From an uncultured Prevotellaceae bacterium (GTDB lineage Bacteria > Bacteroidota > Bacteroidia > Bacteroidales > Muribaculaceae), in assembly GCA_947302275.1 (NCBI GenBank), contig CAMYUW010000023.1, positions 1 through 40,262 of the forward strand: 40,262 bases of DNA, written 5' to 3'. The notes beneath the pieces are model-generated. The model was not told where the DNA came from, made no database searches, and saw nothing but the letters and a program-made list of their open reading frames with translations. Shown piece by piece: positions 7,121-17,696 of the stretch. Numbering within the stretch: the first letter of the stretch is position 1; every line of letters begins with the position of its first letter. The position numbers were made by a program, and so were the translations under genes.

Positions 7121-10100
7121 TTATCGCAGGATTTTACGTGAAGAACGGGAACCGTCACTATAGGTGGTGACTACGATATTAATGCCGTCAAACGGTTTGT
7201 CGCTCTTCGCACCCATCAGGTTGTAGTAGCTCACGCCAACAACCGTGCGGGATGAAGCCACATTGCTGATCACCTCCTCGACAGAGGTCACGTTACCCAT
7301 GCCGTCGCCGTTAGAACGTTGGGCACTGGCCTTGATGGGGAAGATGATGAACTTACTTTCATCAAGGTCACGATAACTGGCGTGGTACATGTTAGCATAT
7401 CCAGAGATACCGTCGTCCTCGCGGCGCGGTGCGTTAAAGACGGTGTTGCCATCACTGTATTTATGCTCCTCGTCTTCTTCATAATTGCCGATGCTGGGTC
7501 CGTAGTAATAGTTGTTGGCGGTATCATCGATATCGCCCGATTCGGGATCTGGATTGTAGCCGCTACCGCGGGCATAGCGGATGATGGCCAAGAACTTATA
7601 GGCCTGTCCTGGCTTGAAGATATGCCACCAGGGAGTATCCTCCTGGAAGAGTGACCAGTTGACCTTGATCGCACCATACTGCATGTAACCGTTGCTGTAG
7701 GGTCCATAATCGGAAGTCCATGCGCCGAGGGACTTGTCCAGTTCGTCACCTGCAAGGTACTGGAGAGATTCATACGCATCACCTGAAATTTCTATGTTTC
7801 GGTTCCAGTTCATGGGAGCGTAGAAGCGTCCGGGATCAATAGGCGGAATGCTAGACGGGTTCGGGGAGGTATAGGGCTGATAACTATTGGGGTCATAATT
7901 TGGCCAAATCGCTGGGTCTTCCCCGCTTCTTGGTGTGTTATAGTTATCATATACCATCCAGGTGATGTAAGCAATCTCTTGGGGCTTAGGAGCTACATAG
8001 TACATGTAGTAGGGATCTGTTTCTACGAGCTCGCGTTCAACCGATCCACCAGTAACACCGGTAATGACGCCTTGTTCATCGTAAGTATAGTTCCAATCGA
8101 TGTGGGGCTGGGTGCGATAGTTGCCGTTGTATGTGCCAAGCTGCCAATCCTTGTGGGTGTAGTTGAATACTACCGTGTCATTGAAGTGGCTTGAGATATA
8201 CACGTTGGGCTCATAGTTCATCACGTCACCCTTCTGGATGGCCAGCACGTGGGCCGTCGGGTTGATGGTGTCGGTCATGAACACGTCGAGGGTGCCGGCG
8301 GGAATGAGGTGGCCGACGTAATCTTCCAAGTTGGGACGATCACCAGGTGCTACCACTTCATGACGATTGTCGTAGTTGGGCGACATGACGAGCTTCACCC
8401 AGTTACTCTGGTCGTAGGTCGTCCTCTTGATCATGATTTGAGAGCGGCCAGAAGTATGGTTGCTGGCACAGGTCTGATATACATAGTCAGTATAGCTGCC
8501 ATCAGGCATGATTGACTTCTCGCCGTACTGGTTCAAGTCCTTGGCATAAAGTGCGCCAGTGATGTACTCGTGAACATCCTCCTCATAGGCATTCTTGTAG
8601 TCGATTCTTGTCACCGCCTTGGGATCGTAGTACACGGCCAGCAGGTCGTTGCTCACGGTGTAGCGCACCTCCTTGGCTGCAGTGCGGATCAGGTTGTTCA
8701 ACGTATAAGCGCCATCAAACAGGCCAAGGTAGTCATACACGCCACCGTTGATGTACTCAAAGTCGCCCGTCTGCTCCTTGGAGTCGCTCAAGGCGTTGGT
8801 GTCACCATCGTTGAAGAGGATGCCGTCGGGGGCATGATCAATGCTCGAAATGGTGCCCAAGTCATAGCGCCATACCTCATAGCCAGTAACGGGATCGATA
8901 CCCACCAGCTCGCATACATGGCCGGGCCAGCTTTCCATTACACGGTTATAACCATCAGTATATTGGCCATCTGCGTCATCCCAAGCGTAGCAGAATACAC
9001 GGTCCCAGCCCAGGGTGTTGATGAAATATACATAGTAGTGTCCCTCCATCACCACGGCATTGGTGGGCAGAGCGTTAGCGGCTGCTTCAAAGTACTCGCG
9101 TGAGTGGTCGGTCATGACGGTTTGTCCGTTAATCTCATCCCAAGTAACCCACAGGACGCCGGCGTGGCGAACGATGGCCTCACTTTGTTTGGGATCCTTG
9201 TTGGTGCGGCTGAAGAATACCTCGGCAATCGAAGCGTTAACCTGCCAGTGCCACCAGTGCTTGCCATCGACGGTAGTCGTGTCGCCGATGTAGGTGACGG
9301 GGTAGTGCTGGCTATCGCTATTGGGATCCCATCCGCCCTGCTCCTGGTTGTAGGCACTCAGGGGCCAGTAACCGTCAAACATTGCGGTCGTATAAGTGGT
9401 ACCAGGCTCCTTGATGTTATTGATCTCCACATTGCTTGTCTGCTCAAGATAAACATTCATGGGCGAGAGGTTCTTGTGGTCGGTCTTGATGAGCTTCACC
9501 CAATGCTCGGTGGGATTCACCAGAATGTTGTAAACGCCAGCAGTAAACATCTTGTACTCGCCATAAGTTTCGCTCCATACATTCAGGGGCATGTTTGTGT
9601 TGATTCTTGATTCGGTGACTTCCAAGTAGTTGGTGCCATTGGGGATGTCAGTATATTCTGTTCCTCCATTTCCGTAACGTACTCCCACATGTTGCCAGTC
9701 TTCACCCAGTTCAGTGGTGAAACAGAAGGTAGCGTTGCTGCTCAGTGTGATGTTGTTGATGTAATAATTACCCGTGTTGCCGTCATACTTCAACTCTGAG
9801 CCAGTGTCGCTGGTATAAGAGAATGTTTCTCTGTTGTGATAGTATCCACCGTGGATGAATAGTTGATGATCTCCAACTGCGCTGGGAGGATCGTTATACA
9901 GCTCAAAGTGGTTATATGACTCACCGTCGGCGCGCTCAGGATACCAAACAATATAGTAGACGCCGGGCTCAAAGTTGGTGATGTCCTTGGTCTTAGTGTT
10001 GTTGGCATTGTCGCCACCAGCGCTGACGATAGCGTTCAAGACGTCAACCAGAATGTTAGTACTGTATTTGTACCAGGTCTTGCCGTCTTGCAGGACCTCG

Positions 10101-12661
10101 GTAGTTGTTACCACATTGCCAGGGAAGGCATTGGTGTAAGGATTCTGGGCGTTGTCCCACAGGTAGATGTGGGGCTGGGTTGATCCATCAGTCGGGTAGA
10201 TGTAGAACGTATACTGGTAGGACGGAGCCGTGGCAACTACCTTGAACTGCATGTTGGCTGGGTCAAAGTAGATGGTCACGGGGCCTGCTGCCACATTGAT
10301 TTGGTAGGCGCCACCGTCGGTGCCCGCCATCTGGGTAGCTACCCACTGGTCGTCAAGAAGAATGGCTTGGTCGCCGCTTTGCGGACCAATGCGGTAGTTG
10401 GCATTGAAGTCATCCCAGCTGGTGCCTTGTCCGTTACCAAACATGAAGTTGTAAGTGCCGTCATGTTCTACTGTATAGGTATAGGTGTAATAGCCCGTCT
10501 CCGTGTCATAGGTCATCGCAGTGGTGGGTGCATAGCCCCACTGGAGACCCAGACCCTCGGAACCTTCAATGTATAAAGGAACAGCGTCAATGAGTGTCAG
10601 CGTATGGCTGACTGTGCCGTCGCTGTTGCGGGTGATCTTTACAGTGTAAGTACCGCTAACCGTTACTGAGAAGGATGCATTAGGTTGACCTTCGCCAGGA
10701 CTCCATGAACCATCATCGCCAAGAACTTTGTACTCATAGTTGGTGCCGGCCGTGAGTTGAACTTGGTCAGAGGTCCATGAGTAGTTGTTGTCGTTACTGT
10801 CATAGGTCATGTTCGTGCCATCACCCATATTCCATCCATTGGGGAAGATGGTGTTATCATCTCCCACAACATAATAGGTAACAGGAGGCTCTGTGCCCTC
10901 GACCTTGTACTGCATGGTCACGTTGTTGAAGTAGAACGTCACATTGCCAGCACCAGCGGTGACCTTGTAGGAACCGTTGTTGCCGCCAGCCATCTGTGTG
11001 CTGGTATAACCGCTATTGATGTTATAGGTTTGGCTGCCATTGTTCGGTCCGATGCGGTAATTGTTATTATAATCGTCCCAGTTGGAGCCCTGGCCGTTAC
11101 CGAACACGAATTGTATCGTGGATTTGGTGGCGAGGTTTGCGGTGTAGGTGTAGATGTGATCGCCCGTGTAGGTCATTGTGTGACTGGGCTGGTAGGAGAA
11201 CCCTCCCAGAATGTCGTCACCGTTGATATAAATGGTTGCGGGTGTCGGGGCGGTGGGTGACACGCTTGCTTGGGTTTTGTTGCCGCCATCCCAGGTGATG
11301 TAATGGGTGCCAGGAGCCAGATTGTTTATATTGGCGCTCTGGTTTTTGTTATTACCGAGGTCAACAATGGCGTTGATCTGCTGTGAGATATAACTGCCCG
11401 TGAATTTGTACCAGGTCTTGCCGTCATCGAGGATTTCGGTTTCGCTCATTGCTGTTCCCGGCCAATCACCGTTAAGTTTGTTCTGGTTGCTATCCCACAA
11501 GTAGAGGTAAGGTGTACCTTCATTGGGCAGGTTCACATAGAAGGTGTAGTCATAGGTGGGCGGAGCAGTACCTGTAACCTTGAATGTCATATCGGTGGGA
11601 TTGAAATGGATGGTCACAGAACCAGCAGCCACAGTGACCCGATATGTCCCGTGGTCACCGCCTGCCAGCTGTGTCTGCTGGAAACTGCCATTGAGGGTCA
11701 CGTTCTCGTTGCCATCGGTCGGTCCGATGCGGTAGTTGTTGTTAAAGATGGTCCAATCGTTATTCTTGCCGTTGGCCAAGATGAAACCGTATTGTCCTGT
11801 CGCGGTTGCGGTCGTGGTGCAGGTGTAGATGCCATCGTTATCGCTGTCGGTCAACTCCAGCGAGGGATTGCAGGTGAAGCCGCCAAGTCCTAAACCACTG
11901 TCGCCAGTAACATAGTAGTGAGGCGTGGGTGGTATGGGTGCAGTTTGGCTCACCTCGGGATAGGCTCCATTATTACCATTCCATGTGATGTAATGTGTGC
12001 CAGGTGCCCGATTCGTTATGTCTGCTGTCTGGCTCTTCCCTTGTCCCAAATTGACAATGGCATTGATTGTAGAGACTTTAAAATTGCCTGTGAACTTGTA
12101 CCAAGTGTTGCCATCGGCAAGAGTCATGGTTTCTGTCATCACGTTTCCTGGCCAGCCCCCGTTGTAGTCTCCATTGTTCCACAAGTAGAGATGTGGAGTG
12201 CCGTCGTTTGGCAAATGCACATAGAAGGTGTACTCGTAGGTTTGTTCGGTAATCGTGAATGAGTTGTTAGAGGTGTTGTAGGTGAACACATAGTTACCGT
12301 TTCCATTAAACAGGAATGAGTTGCCACTACCTTGCTGCGTGAAATAAGTGTTACCTATTGTGACGTTTTGGTTATACTGCTGTGCGCCCAAGCGGTAGTT
12401 ATTGAAAGTGCTCCAATCTTGCTCACCTGAACACAGTTGAGTAGCAAAGGTAAAATAGATGTTGCCGTTAATGGTTGCAGTCGCGGTGTAAGAGGAACCA
12501 TTTTGGGTCATCTGCATGCCTTGGTTAGTCTTCCAGCCTCCAAATGGGGCATCTCCAACGATGTACATTGCTGCCTGCATCTGCGGGATGGATGCGGTTA
12601 GGCATAGAACCAGAGCTAGTAGCCGGAAGGCTACTGTGGTTAGAAATTTTTCACTTTTCAT
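7121..12661 (-). CDS. giant secreted modular starch-binding-like protein with T9SS-type tail
   Basis: This 1846-residue protein begins with a signal peptide (about residues 1-31). Type A modules resemble SusE/SusF-like starch-binding domains and share NYRIGP, QMAGG and VTxYF motifs; they lie near 32-137, 249-365, 477-589 and 696-810, with a divergent copy from 934. Type B modules resemble CBM26 (LYLWD...WPG...DGKTWYKFTG...INAIV) and lie near 143-229, 371-459 and 816-908. A different module sits at 596-692. Another CBM26-like unit is near 1203-1325 (CYAWDD, SWPGH). The last ~55 residues (YYNLMGAKSDKP...GINIVV...SRKILR) look like a type IX sorting domain, so surface display or release is likely. 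No glycosidase motif was recognised. Ligand is inferred as alpha-glucan. It is monocistronic, with a terminator just downstream. Confidence 0.85.
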   Translation of the reverse strand: MKSEKFLTTVAFRLLALVLCLTASIPQMQAAMYIVGDAPFGGWKTNQGMQMTQNGSSYTATATINGNIYFTFATQLCSGEQDWSTFNNYRLGAQQYNQNVTIGNTYFTQQGSGNSFLFNGNGNYVFTYNTSNNSFTITEQTYEYTFYVHLPNDGTPHLYLWNNGDYNGGWPGNVMTETMTLADGNTWYKFTGNFKVSTINAIVNLGQGKSQTADITNRAPGTHYITWNGNNGAYPEVSQTAPIPPTPHYYVTGDSGLGLGGFTCNPSLELTDSDNDGIYTCTTTATATGQYGFILANGKNNDWTIFNNNYRIGPTDGNENVTLNGSFQQTQLAGGDHGTYRVTVAAGSVTIHFNPTDMTFKVTGTAPPTYDYTFYVNLPNEGTPYLYLWDSNQNKLNGDWPGTAMSETEILDDGKTWYKFTGSYISQQINAIVDLGNNKNQSANINNLAPGTHYITWDGGNKTQASVSPTAPTPATIYINGDDILGGFSYQPSHTMTYTGDHIYTYTANLATKSTIQFVFGNGQGSNWDDYNNNYRIGPNNGSQTYNINSGYTSTQMAGGNNGSYKVTAGAGNVTFYFNNVTMQYKVEGTEPPVTYYVVGDDNTIFPNGWNMGDGTNMTYDSNDNNYSWTSDQVQLTAGTNYEYKVLGDDGSWSPGEGQPNASFSVTVSGTYTVKITRNSDGTVSHTLTLIDAVPLYIEGSEGLGLQWGYAPTTAMTYDTETGYYTYTYTVEHDGTYNFMFGNGQGTSWDDFNANYRIGPQSGDQAILLDDQWVATQMAGTDGGAYQINVAAGPVTIYFDPANMQFKVVATAPSYQYTFYIYPTDGSTQPHIYLWDNAQNPYTNAFPGNVVTTTEVLQDGKTWYKYSTNILVDVLNAIVSAGGDNANNTKTKDITNFEPGVYYIVWYPERADGESYNHFELYNDPPSAVGDHQLFIHGGYYHNRETFSYTSDTGSELKYDGNTGNYYINNITLSSNATFCFTTELGEDWQHVGVRYGNGGTEYTDIPNGTNYLEVTESRINTNMPLNVWSETYGEYKMFTAGVYNILVNPTEHWVKLIKTDHKNLSPMNVYLEQTSNVEINNIKEPGTTYTTAMFDGYWPLSAYNQEQGGWDPNSDSQHYPVTYIGDTTTVDGKHWWHWQVNASIAEVFFSRTNKDPKQSEAIVRHAGVLWVTWDEINGQTVMTDHSREYFEAAANALPTNAVVMEGHYYVYFINTLGWDRVFCYAWDDADGQYTDGYNRVMESWPGHVCELVGIDPVTGYEVWRYDLGTISSIDHAPDGILFNDGDTNALSDSKEQTGDFEYINGGVYDYLGLFDGAYTLNNLIRTAAKEVRYTVSNDLLAVYYDPKAVTRIDYKNAYEEDVHEYITGALYAKDLNQYGEKSIMPDGSYTDYVYQTCASNHTSGRSQIMIKRTTYDQSNWVKLVMSPNYDNRHEVVAPGDRPNLEDYVGHLIPAGTLDVFMTDTINPTAHVLAIQKGDVMNYEPNVYISSHFNDTVVFNYTHKDWQLGTYNGNYRTQPHIDWNYTYDEQGVITGVTGGSVERELVETDPYYMYYVAPKPQEIAYITWMVYDNYNTPRSGEDPAIWPNYDPNSYQPYTSPNPSSIPPIDPGRFYAPMNWNRNIEISGDAYESLQYLAGDELDKSLGAWTSDYGPYSNGYMQYGAIKVNWSLFQEDTPWWHIFKPGQAYKFLAIIRYARGSGYNPDPESGDIDDTANNYYYGPSIGNYEEDEEHKYSDGNTVFNAPRREDDGISGYANMYHASYRDLDESKFIIFPIKASAQRSNGDGMGNVTSVEEVISNVASSRTVVGVSYYNLMGAKSDKPFDGINIVVTTYSDGSRSSRKILR

Positions 12662-12735
12662 CTTGATTGTTGTTATTAAAGTTTGATATAATTAGTTCAG
12701 TTGATGGTAATTGGCTGTCTTTAGGCAACCGGGGC

Positions 12736-12744
12736 GCAAAGATA
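12736..12744 (-). promoter_or_regulatory. -7 element for the giant secreted protein
   Basis: TATCTTTGC on the minus strand matches the Bacteroidetes -7 consensus exactly. No clear TTG is seen at the usual distance upstream. The predicted leader is about 65-70 bases. Confidence 0.6.
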
Positions 12745-12828
12745 ATTGATTCTTTATATTAATAATGTGTAAAATGACTTGGCCTTAACGTTTTTTAGCG
12801 TGTAATCGATTGCATTTTTTTTATTGAA

Positions 12829-12860
12829 AACAGAGCGTGCAAATGCTAGCACGCTCTGTT
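12829..12860 (-). terminator. recA terminator hairpin
   Basis: AACAGAGCGTGC and GCACGCTCTGTT make a perfect 12-bp stem with an 8-base loop, 36 bases after the recA stop. On the minus strand it is followed by TTTTC, a short U-tract. Confidence 0.75.
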
Positions 12861-12896
12861 GAGATGACGGTTTTTCGTGGTATCAGATCGTTGGGT

Positions 12897-14000
12897 TTAT
12901 GTGGCTTGGAGGAGATCGGCAATCGCGTCGGCAGTATCGGGGTTGTCGGTGAGGTATTGCTTGGCGGCTTCACGGCCCTGGCCCAGTCGCATGTCCTGCC
13001 AGCTGAACCATGCCCCGCTTTTCTTGATGATGCCAGCCTCGACCCCCATGTCGATCAGTTCGCCCTCACGGCTGATGCCGGTGCCGTAGATGACGTCGAA
13101 CTCGGCCTTGCGGAAGGGTGGGGCGACTTTGTTCTTGACAACCTTGACGCGCGTCTGTGCGCCCAGCACGCGCTCGCCGTCCTTGATGTGGGCCAGGCGG
13201 CGGATGTCGAGGCGCACGCTGCTGTAGAACTTGAGGGCGTTGCCGCCAGTGGTTGTTTCGGGATTGCCGAACATCACGCCGAGTTTTTCGCGCAGCTGGT
13301 TGATGAAGATGCAGCAGGTGCGCGTCTTGGCGATGGTGGCGGTGAGTTTCCTCAGGGCTTGACTCATCAGGCGTGCCTGCAATCCCATCTTGCTTTCGCC
13401 CATCTCGCCCTCGATTTCGGCCTTGGGAGTGAGTGCAGCGACGCTGTCGATGACAATGACGTCGATGGCCGCTGAGCGGATGAGCTGGTCGGCGATTTCC
13501 AACGCCTGCTCTCCGTTGTCGGGCTGGCTGATCCACAGGTTGCGGGTGTTCACACCGACGGCCTCGGCATAGGTGCGGTCGAAGGCGTGCTCAGCGTCGA
13601 TATAGGCCGCGATGCCGCCCATCTGCTGCGCTTGGGCGATGGCATGCAGGGCCAGCGTGGTCTTGCCCGATGACTCGGGGCCGTAGATCTCGACGATGCG
13701 CCCGCGGGGATATCCGCCCACGCCAAGTGCTCTGTCCAGTCCAATGGAACCCGTGGGGATGACGTCCACGTCCTCGACGCTCTCGTCGTTCATGCGCATG
13801 ATGGCGCAGGTGCCAAACGCTTTTTCGATTTTGGCGACGGCATTCTGCATCACTTGCAGCTTCATGGGGTCTACCTCGACGGTGCGTGGCGAGTGGGGCG
13901 CGGTCTCAGCGACGTGATTGGTCACAATGTCGGGCGTGGCGATGCTCAGTACCTGCTGCCCGTCAATCATCAATTCTTGCTTTAAAATCTGCTCAGTCAT
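12897..14000 (-). CDS. recA: recombinase RecA
   Basis: RecA is the ATP-dependent strand-exchange protein of homologous recombination. Visible are Walker A GPESSGKT (107-114), YIDAEHAFD, the Walker B region [19 protein letters not shown], the DNA-binding loop 2 region GNPETTTGG and the C-terminal domain with GAWFSW. The core starts near residue 47 ([18 protein letters not shown]). About 45 residues precede it, longer than the usual short lead; the frame from ATG 14000 is open but the first residues could be over-called. GTCAIMRM replaces the common GKGSIMxM near the N-terminus. A heptad repeat lies immediately upstream. No LexA-like box was recognised. Confidence 0.97.
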   Translation of the reverse strand: MTEQILKQELMIDGQQVLSIATPDIVTNHVAETAPHSPRTVEVDPMKLQVMQNAVAKIEKAFGTCAIMRMNDESVEDVDVIPTGSIGLDRALGVGGYPRGRIVEIYGPESSGKTTLALHAIAQAQQMGGIAAYIDAEHAFDRTYAEAVGVNTRNLWISQPDNGEQALEIADQLIRSAAIDVIVIDSVAALTPKAEIEGEMGESKMGLQARLMSQALRKLTATIAKTRTCCIFINQLREKLGVMFGNPETTTGGNALKFYSSVRLDIRRLAHIKDGERVLGAQTRVKVVKNKVAPPFRKAEFDVIYGTGISREGELIDMGVEAGIIKKSGAWFSWQDMRLGQGREAAKQYLTDNPDTADAIADLLQAT

Positions 14001-14009
14001 AGTTGTATA

Positions 14010-14053
14010 AGTTTTTAGTTCTTAGTTGTAAGTTTTAAGTCTTAAGTTTTAAG
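14010..14053. repeat. heptad tandem repeat upstream of recA
   Basis: Six successive units AGTTTTT, AGTTCTT, AGTTGTA, AGTTTTA, AGTCTTA and AGTTTTA, then AG, begin 10 bases upstream of the recA start codon. They have the same unit and orientation as the tract at 3124-3196, and would lie in the recA leader. Confidence 0.85.
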
Positions 14054-14302
14054 CGTGATTACTGCCGCCTGATGACAGTGGCTAGTTATCGGTTGACGAT
14101 GCAAAGGAACTATGACCAAGTGCAAATTCTTGGCACTGATAATTTAAAGAAAGTCAAATCGTTTTGGGCGAGCTGTCTTTCCCTAAGAATACTTGACAGA
14201 TTTGAGAGCGATTAACTAAGTTGGTTTACACTAATTTTATCGTTCGCCTAAACCGGGTTGACAGTTTTGCGGTTTTATCATTGAATGGGTTTGCAGCTCA
14301 TA
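14054..14302. other. intergenic region upstream of recA
   Basis: Together with the flanking tract and terminator this is the longest gene-free stretch (14001-14364). No ORF or RNA gene was recognised. TTCCTTTGC on the minus strand (14109-14101) differs from the -7 consensus at one base and is the best candidate recA promoter, but no well-placed TTG accompanies it. The rest is unremarkable sequence. Confidence 0.4.
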
Positions 14303-14342
14303 AAAAGTCAGCCGCGGCAGCGGGATGTGCTGTCGTGGCTGA
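14303..14342 (-). terminator. asnS terminator
   Basis: On the minus strand TCAGCC...CAGC pairs with GCTG...GGCTGA with two internal A-C mismatches, followed by CTTTTTATG. It starts 23 bases after the asnS stop. Confidence 0.7.
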
Positions 14343-14364
14343 TAGGAATGCGTTGTAGAGTGAG

Positions 14365-15756
<1,392 letters not shown>

Positions 15757-15792
15757 TGTTATATAAATGTGTATCCTGTTGTTGTTTCTAAA

Positions 15793-15828
15793 TCACCTTG
15801 ACCCGACATTTAGCCGGGTCAATGGTGA
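15793..15828 (-). terminator. hairpin between rluB-like gene and asnS
   Basis: TTGACCCG and CGGGTCAA, extended by TCACC/GGTGA with one bulge, form a 13-bp stem 12 bases after the rluB-like stop. On the minus strand only ATTTAG follows, so it may be a weak terminator or processing site rather than a full stop. Confidence 0.5.
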
Positions 15829-15839
15829 GAAGATGTTGA

Positions 15840-17315
15840 TTATTCAAATGAGTTCTGTTTCAAGAAGTTCACTTCTTCCTGAGTGAGGTAGCGCCAGCGG
15901 CCGCGGGGCAGGTTCTTCTTGGTGAGACCTGCGAAATAGACGCGGTCGAGCTTCACCACGTGATAACCCAGCGATTCAAAGATGCGGCGCACAACGCGGT
16001 TGCGGCCCGAGTGGATCTCAATACCGGCCTGCTTGCGGTCGGTGGGGGAGACGTAGCTCACTGCATCGGCGTGGATGGGACCGTCATCGAGCTCAACGCC
16101 GTCGGCGATGTGCTGCATGTCCTCCTCGCTGATGGGCTTGTCGGTCCACACCTGGTAGATTTTCTTCTTGACATACTGCGGATGGGCAAGCTTGGCAGCC
16201 AAGTCACCATCGTTTGTGAGCAGGAGCACACCAGTGGTGTTGCGGTCCAGACGTCCCACGGGATAGATGCGTTCCTCGCAAGCTCCCTTGACAAGGTCCA
16301 TGACGGTCTTGCGGCCGTTGGGGTCGTCGCTGGTGGTGACGCAATCCTTGGGCTTGTTGAGCAGTATGTAGCACTTCTTTTCGGTGGTCACGATTTCACC
16401 GTTATATTTTACCACATCCTTGGGGGTGATCTTCATACCGAGTTCGGTGACCACATTGTCATTGACCGTGACAAGTCCCTTCTGGATATATTCATCAGCC
16501 ACACGGCGCGAGCAGATGCCGGCATTGGCCATGAACTTGTTCAGGCGGATCTCCATGTTGGGATCGATAGCTGGCTCTTCATAGATGACGCGTTGGGGCT
16601 TGGGCGTGAAGCGCATTTGGGGCTTGGGTCCCTGACGCTTGGGCCTCTGCTGGTAACCGCCAGGCCTCTGCTGATATCCGCCAGGCCTCTGCTGGTAACC
16701 GCCGGGCCTCTGCTGATATCCGCCGGGCCTCTGCTGGTAGCCGCCTTGACGCTGCTGGTAACCGCCCTGACGGGGCTGGTAACCACCCTGCTGACGGGGC
16801 TGATAACCACCCTGACGCTGCTGGTATCCACCCTGGCGCTGCTGGTATCCACCCTGTCGCTGCTGGTAACCGCCTTGACGGGGCTGATAACCACCCTGGC
16901 GGGGCTGGTAACCACCCTGACGGGGCTGATAACCGCCTTGTTGCTGCTCGGGGGTCATGGTGTTGCCCTCGGCGTTGGCAGTTGGATCCTCCACACCTTG
17001 GGGCTGCTGATAACGTTGCTGATAACGGGGCTGGTAGCCGCCTTGACGTTGCTGGTAACCACCCTGACGGGGCTGGTAACCTCCTTGACGCTGGTAGCCG
17101 CCCTGACGGGGCTGATAACCCTGACGATGATATCCACCCTGTTGACGGTAGCCTTCTTGCTGCTGATAGCCTTCTCCAGCAGGCTCGTTCTCGCTCTGCT
17201 GGGGCTCGGCGCTATATTCCACTTTTTCATAGCGACCGCTTTCCAAGTTCTCTTCTAGATTGGGATTGCTTTCGCCGATTCTGGGCCTTTTGGGCTTTTT
17301 CAAATTCTCGTCCAT
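15840..17315 (-). CDS. RluB/RsuA-family rRNA pseudouridine synthase with GGYQ-repeat N-terminus
   Basis: The C-terminal half is a 23S/16S rRNA pseudouridine synthase. An S4 RNA-binding domain (about 254-310, MEIRLNKFMANAGICSRRVA) is followed by the catalytic domain with YPVGRLDRNTTG, where D357 is the expected nucleophile, and GRNRVVRRIFESLGYHV near the end. The first ~250 residues are not part of the enzyme fold. Residues 50-106 and 127-225 are arrays of 7-residue units of the type QGGYQPR, QGGYQQR and PGGYQQR, the second with 14 GGY units. This arm is Gly/Tyr/Gln/Arg-rich and surely disordered, probably RNA-binding. RluB-type homologues in Bacteroidetes often carry basic N-terminal extensions, but this one is unusually regular. 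Confidence 0.92.
   Translation of the reverse strand: MDENLKKPKRPRIGESNPNLEENLESGRYEKVEYSAEPQQSENEPAGEGYQQQEGYRQQGGYHRQGYQPRQGGYQRQGGYQPRQGGYQQRQGGYQPRYQQRYQQPQGVEDPTANAEGNTMTPEQQQGGYQPRQGGYQPRQGGYQPRQGGYQQRQGGYQQRQGGYQQRQGGYQPRQQGGYQPRQGGYQQRQGGYQQRPGGYQQRPGGYQQRPGGYQQRPGGYQQRPKRQGPKPQMRFTPKPQRVIYEEPAIDPNMEIRLNKFMANAGICSRRVADEYIQKGLVTVNDNVVTELGMKITPKDVVKYNGEIVTTEKKCYILLNKPKDCVTTSDDPNGRKTVMDLVKGACEERIYPVGRLDRNTTGVLLLTNDGDLAAKLAHPQYVKKKIYQVWTDKPISEEDMQHIADGVELDDGPIHADAVSYVSPTDRKQAGIEIHSGRNRVVRRIFESLGYHVVKLDRVYFAGLTKKNLPRGRWRYLTQEEVNFLKQNSFE
16641..16937. repeat. 21-bp coding repeat array in the rluB-like gene
   Basis: Fourteen near-identical 21-base units encode the GGYQ(P/Q)R(Q/P) heptads. 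A smaller related array lies at 16998-17168. The units differ mostly in CCG/CAG-type exchanges and at synonymous third positions. Slippage-prone length variation between strains would be expected. Confidence 0.9.
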
Positions 17316-17451
17316 TGTCTGCTTATAAGATTGAATGGTTACAGTTAGTTTGTCTTAAAAAAATAAAAGTAAGAGTTTTAGTGGCCTCGCGGCCTGTAGC
17401 AATAAAAATATCAAACGATTTTGTTTTCTATTCTCTATATGTCTTATTAAA

Positions 17452-17529
17452 TGGTGGGCAGTGAGGGATTCGAACCCCCGACCCTCTGCTTGTAAGGCAG
17501 ATGCTCTGAACCAACTGCGCTAACTGCCC
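17452..17529 (-). tRNA. tRNA-Val (anticodon UAC)
   Basis: On the minus strand a full cloverleaf can be drawn. The acceptor stem GGGCAGT pairs with ACTGCCC, the D arm is GCGC...GAGC, and the anticodon stem TCTGC/GCAGA holds the loop CTTACAA (anticodon TAC). The T arm is GGGGG-TTCGAAT-CCCTC-like. The discriminator is A and CCA is encoded (17454-17452). Confidence 0.95.
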
Positions 17530-17558
17530 GTGTTGGGACTTCTCTCACGAAAAGCACT

Positions 17559-17567
17559 GCAAAATTA
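17559..17567 (-). promoter_or_regulatory. -7 element of tRNA-Val
   Basis: TAATTTTGC on the minus strand matches TAnnTTTGC and lies 30 bases upstream of the tRNA 5' end. The upstream TTG element is not at standard spacing. Confidence 0.5.
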
Positions 17568-17620
17568 CTTCAAAGATTCTGAATACCCAAATAATTAAGA
17601 AAAAATATTATTAATGTGGG

Positions 17621-17659
17621 TCCTAAAAAGAACCTGGGACAAGATTATCTTGCCCCAGG
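17621..17659 (-). terminator. mdh terminator
   Basis: On the minus strand CCTGGGGCAAGA and TCTTGTCCCAGG pair (one G-U) around the loop TAA, followed by TTCTTTTT. It starts 38 bases after the mdh stop. Confidence 0.85.
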
Positions 17660-17696
17660 CCAAATATTAACTTATAAACGATACGATTATGTGTGT

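Noticed and set aside
12662..14364. SOS (LexA) box or recX operon next to recA
   Set aside because: No palindromic LexA-type site was found, and recX lies far away in another operon.
16641..17168. Regular repeats that might suggest a CRISPR array
   Set aside because: Units are contiguous 21-bp coding repeats with no unique spacers.
15960..17258. 432-codon open frame on the plus strand, rich in Leu, Thr and Val
   Set aside because: It is the antisense shadow of the rluB-like gene; the repeat units keep the opposite frame open. The minus frame has S4 and pseudouridine synthase motifs.
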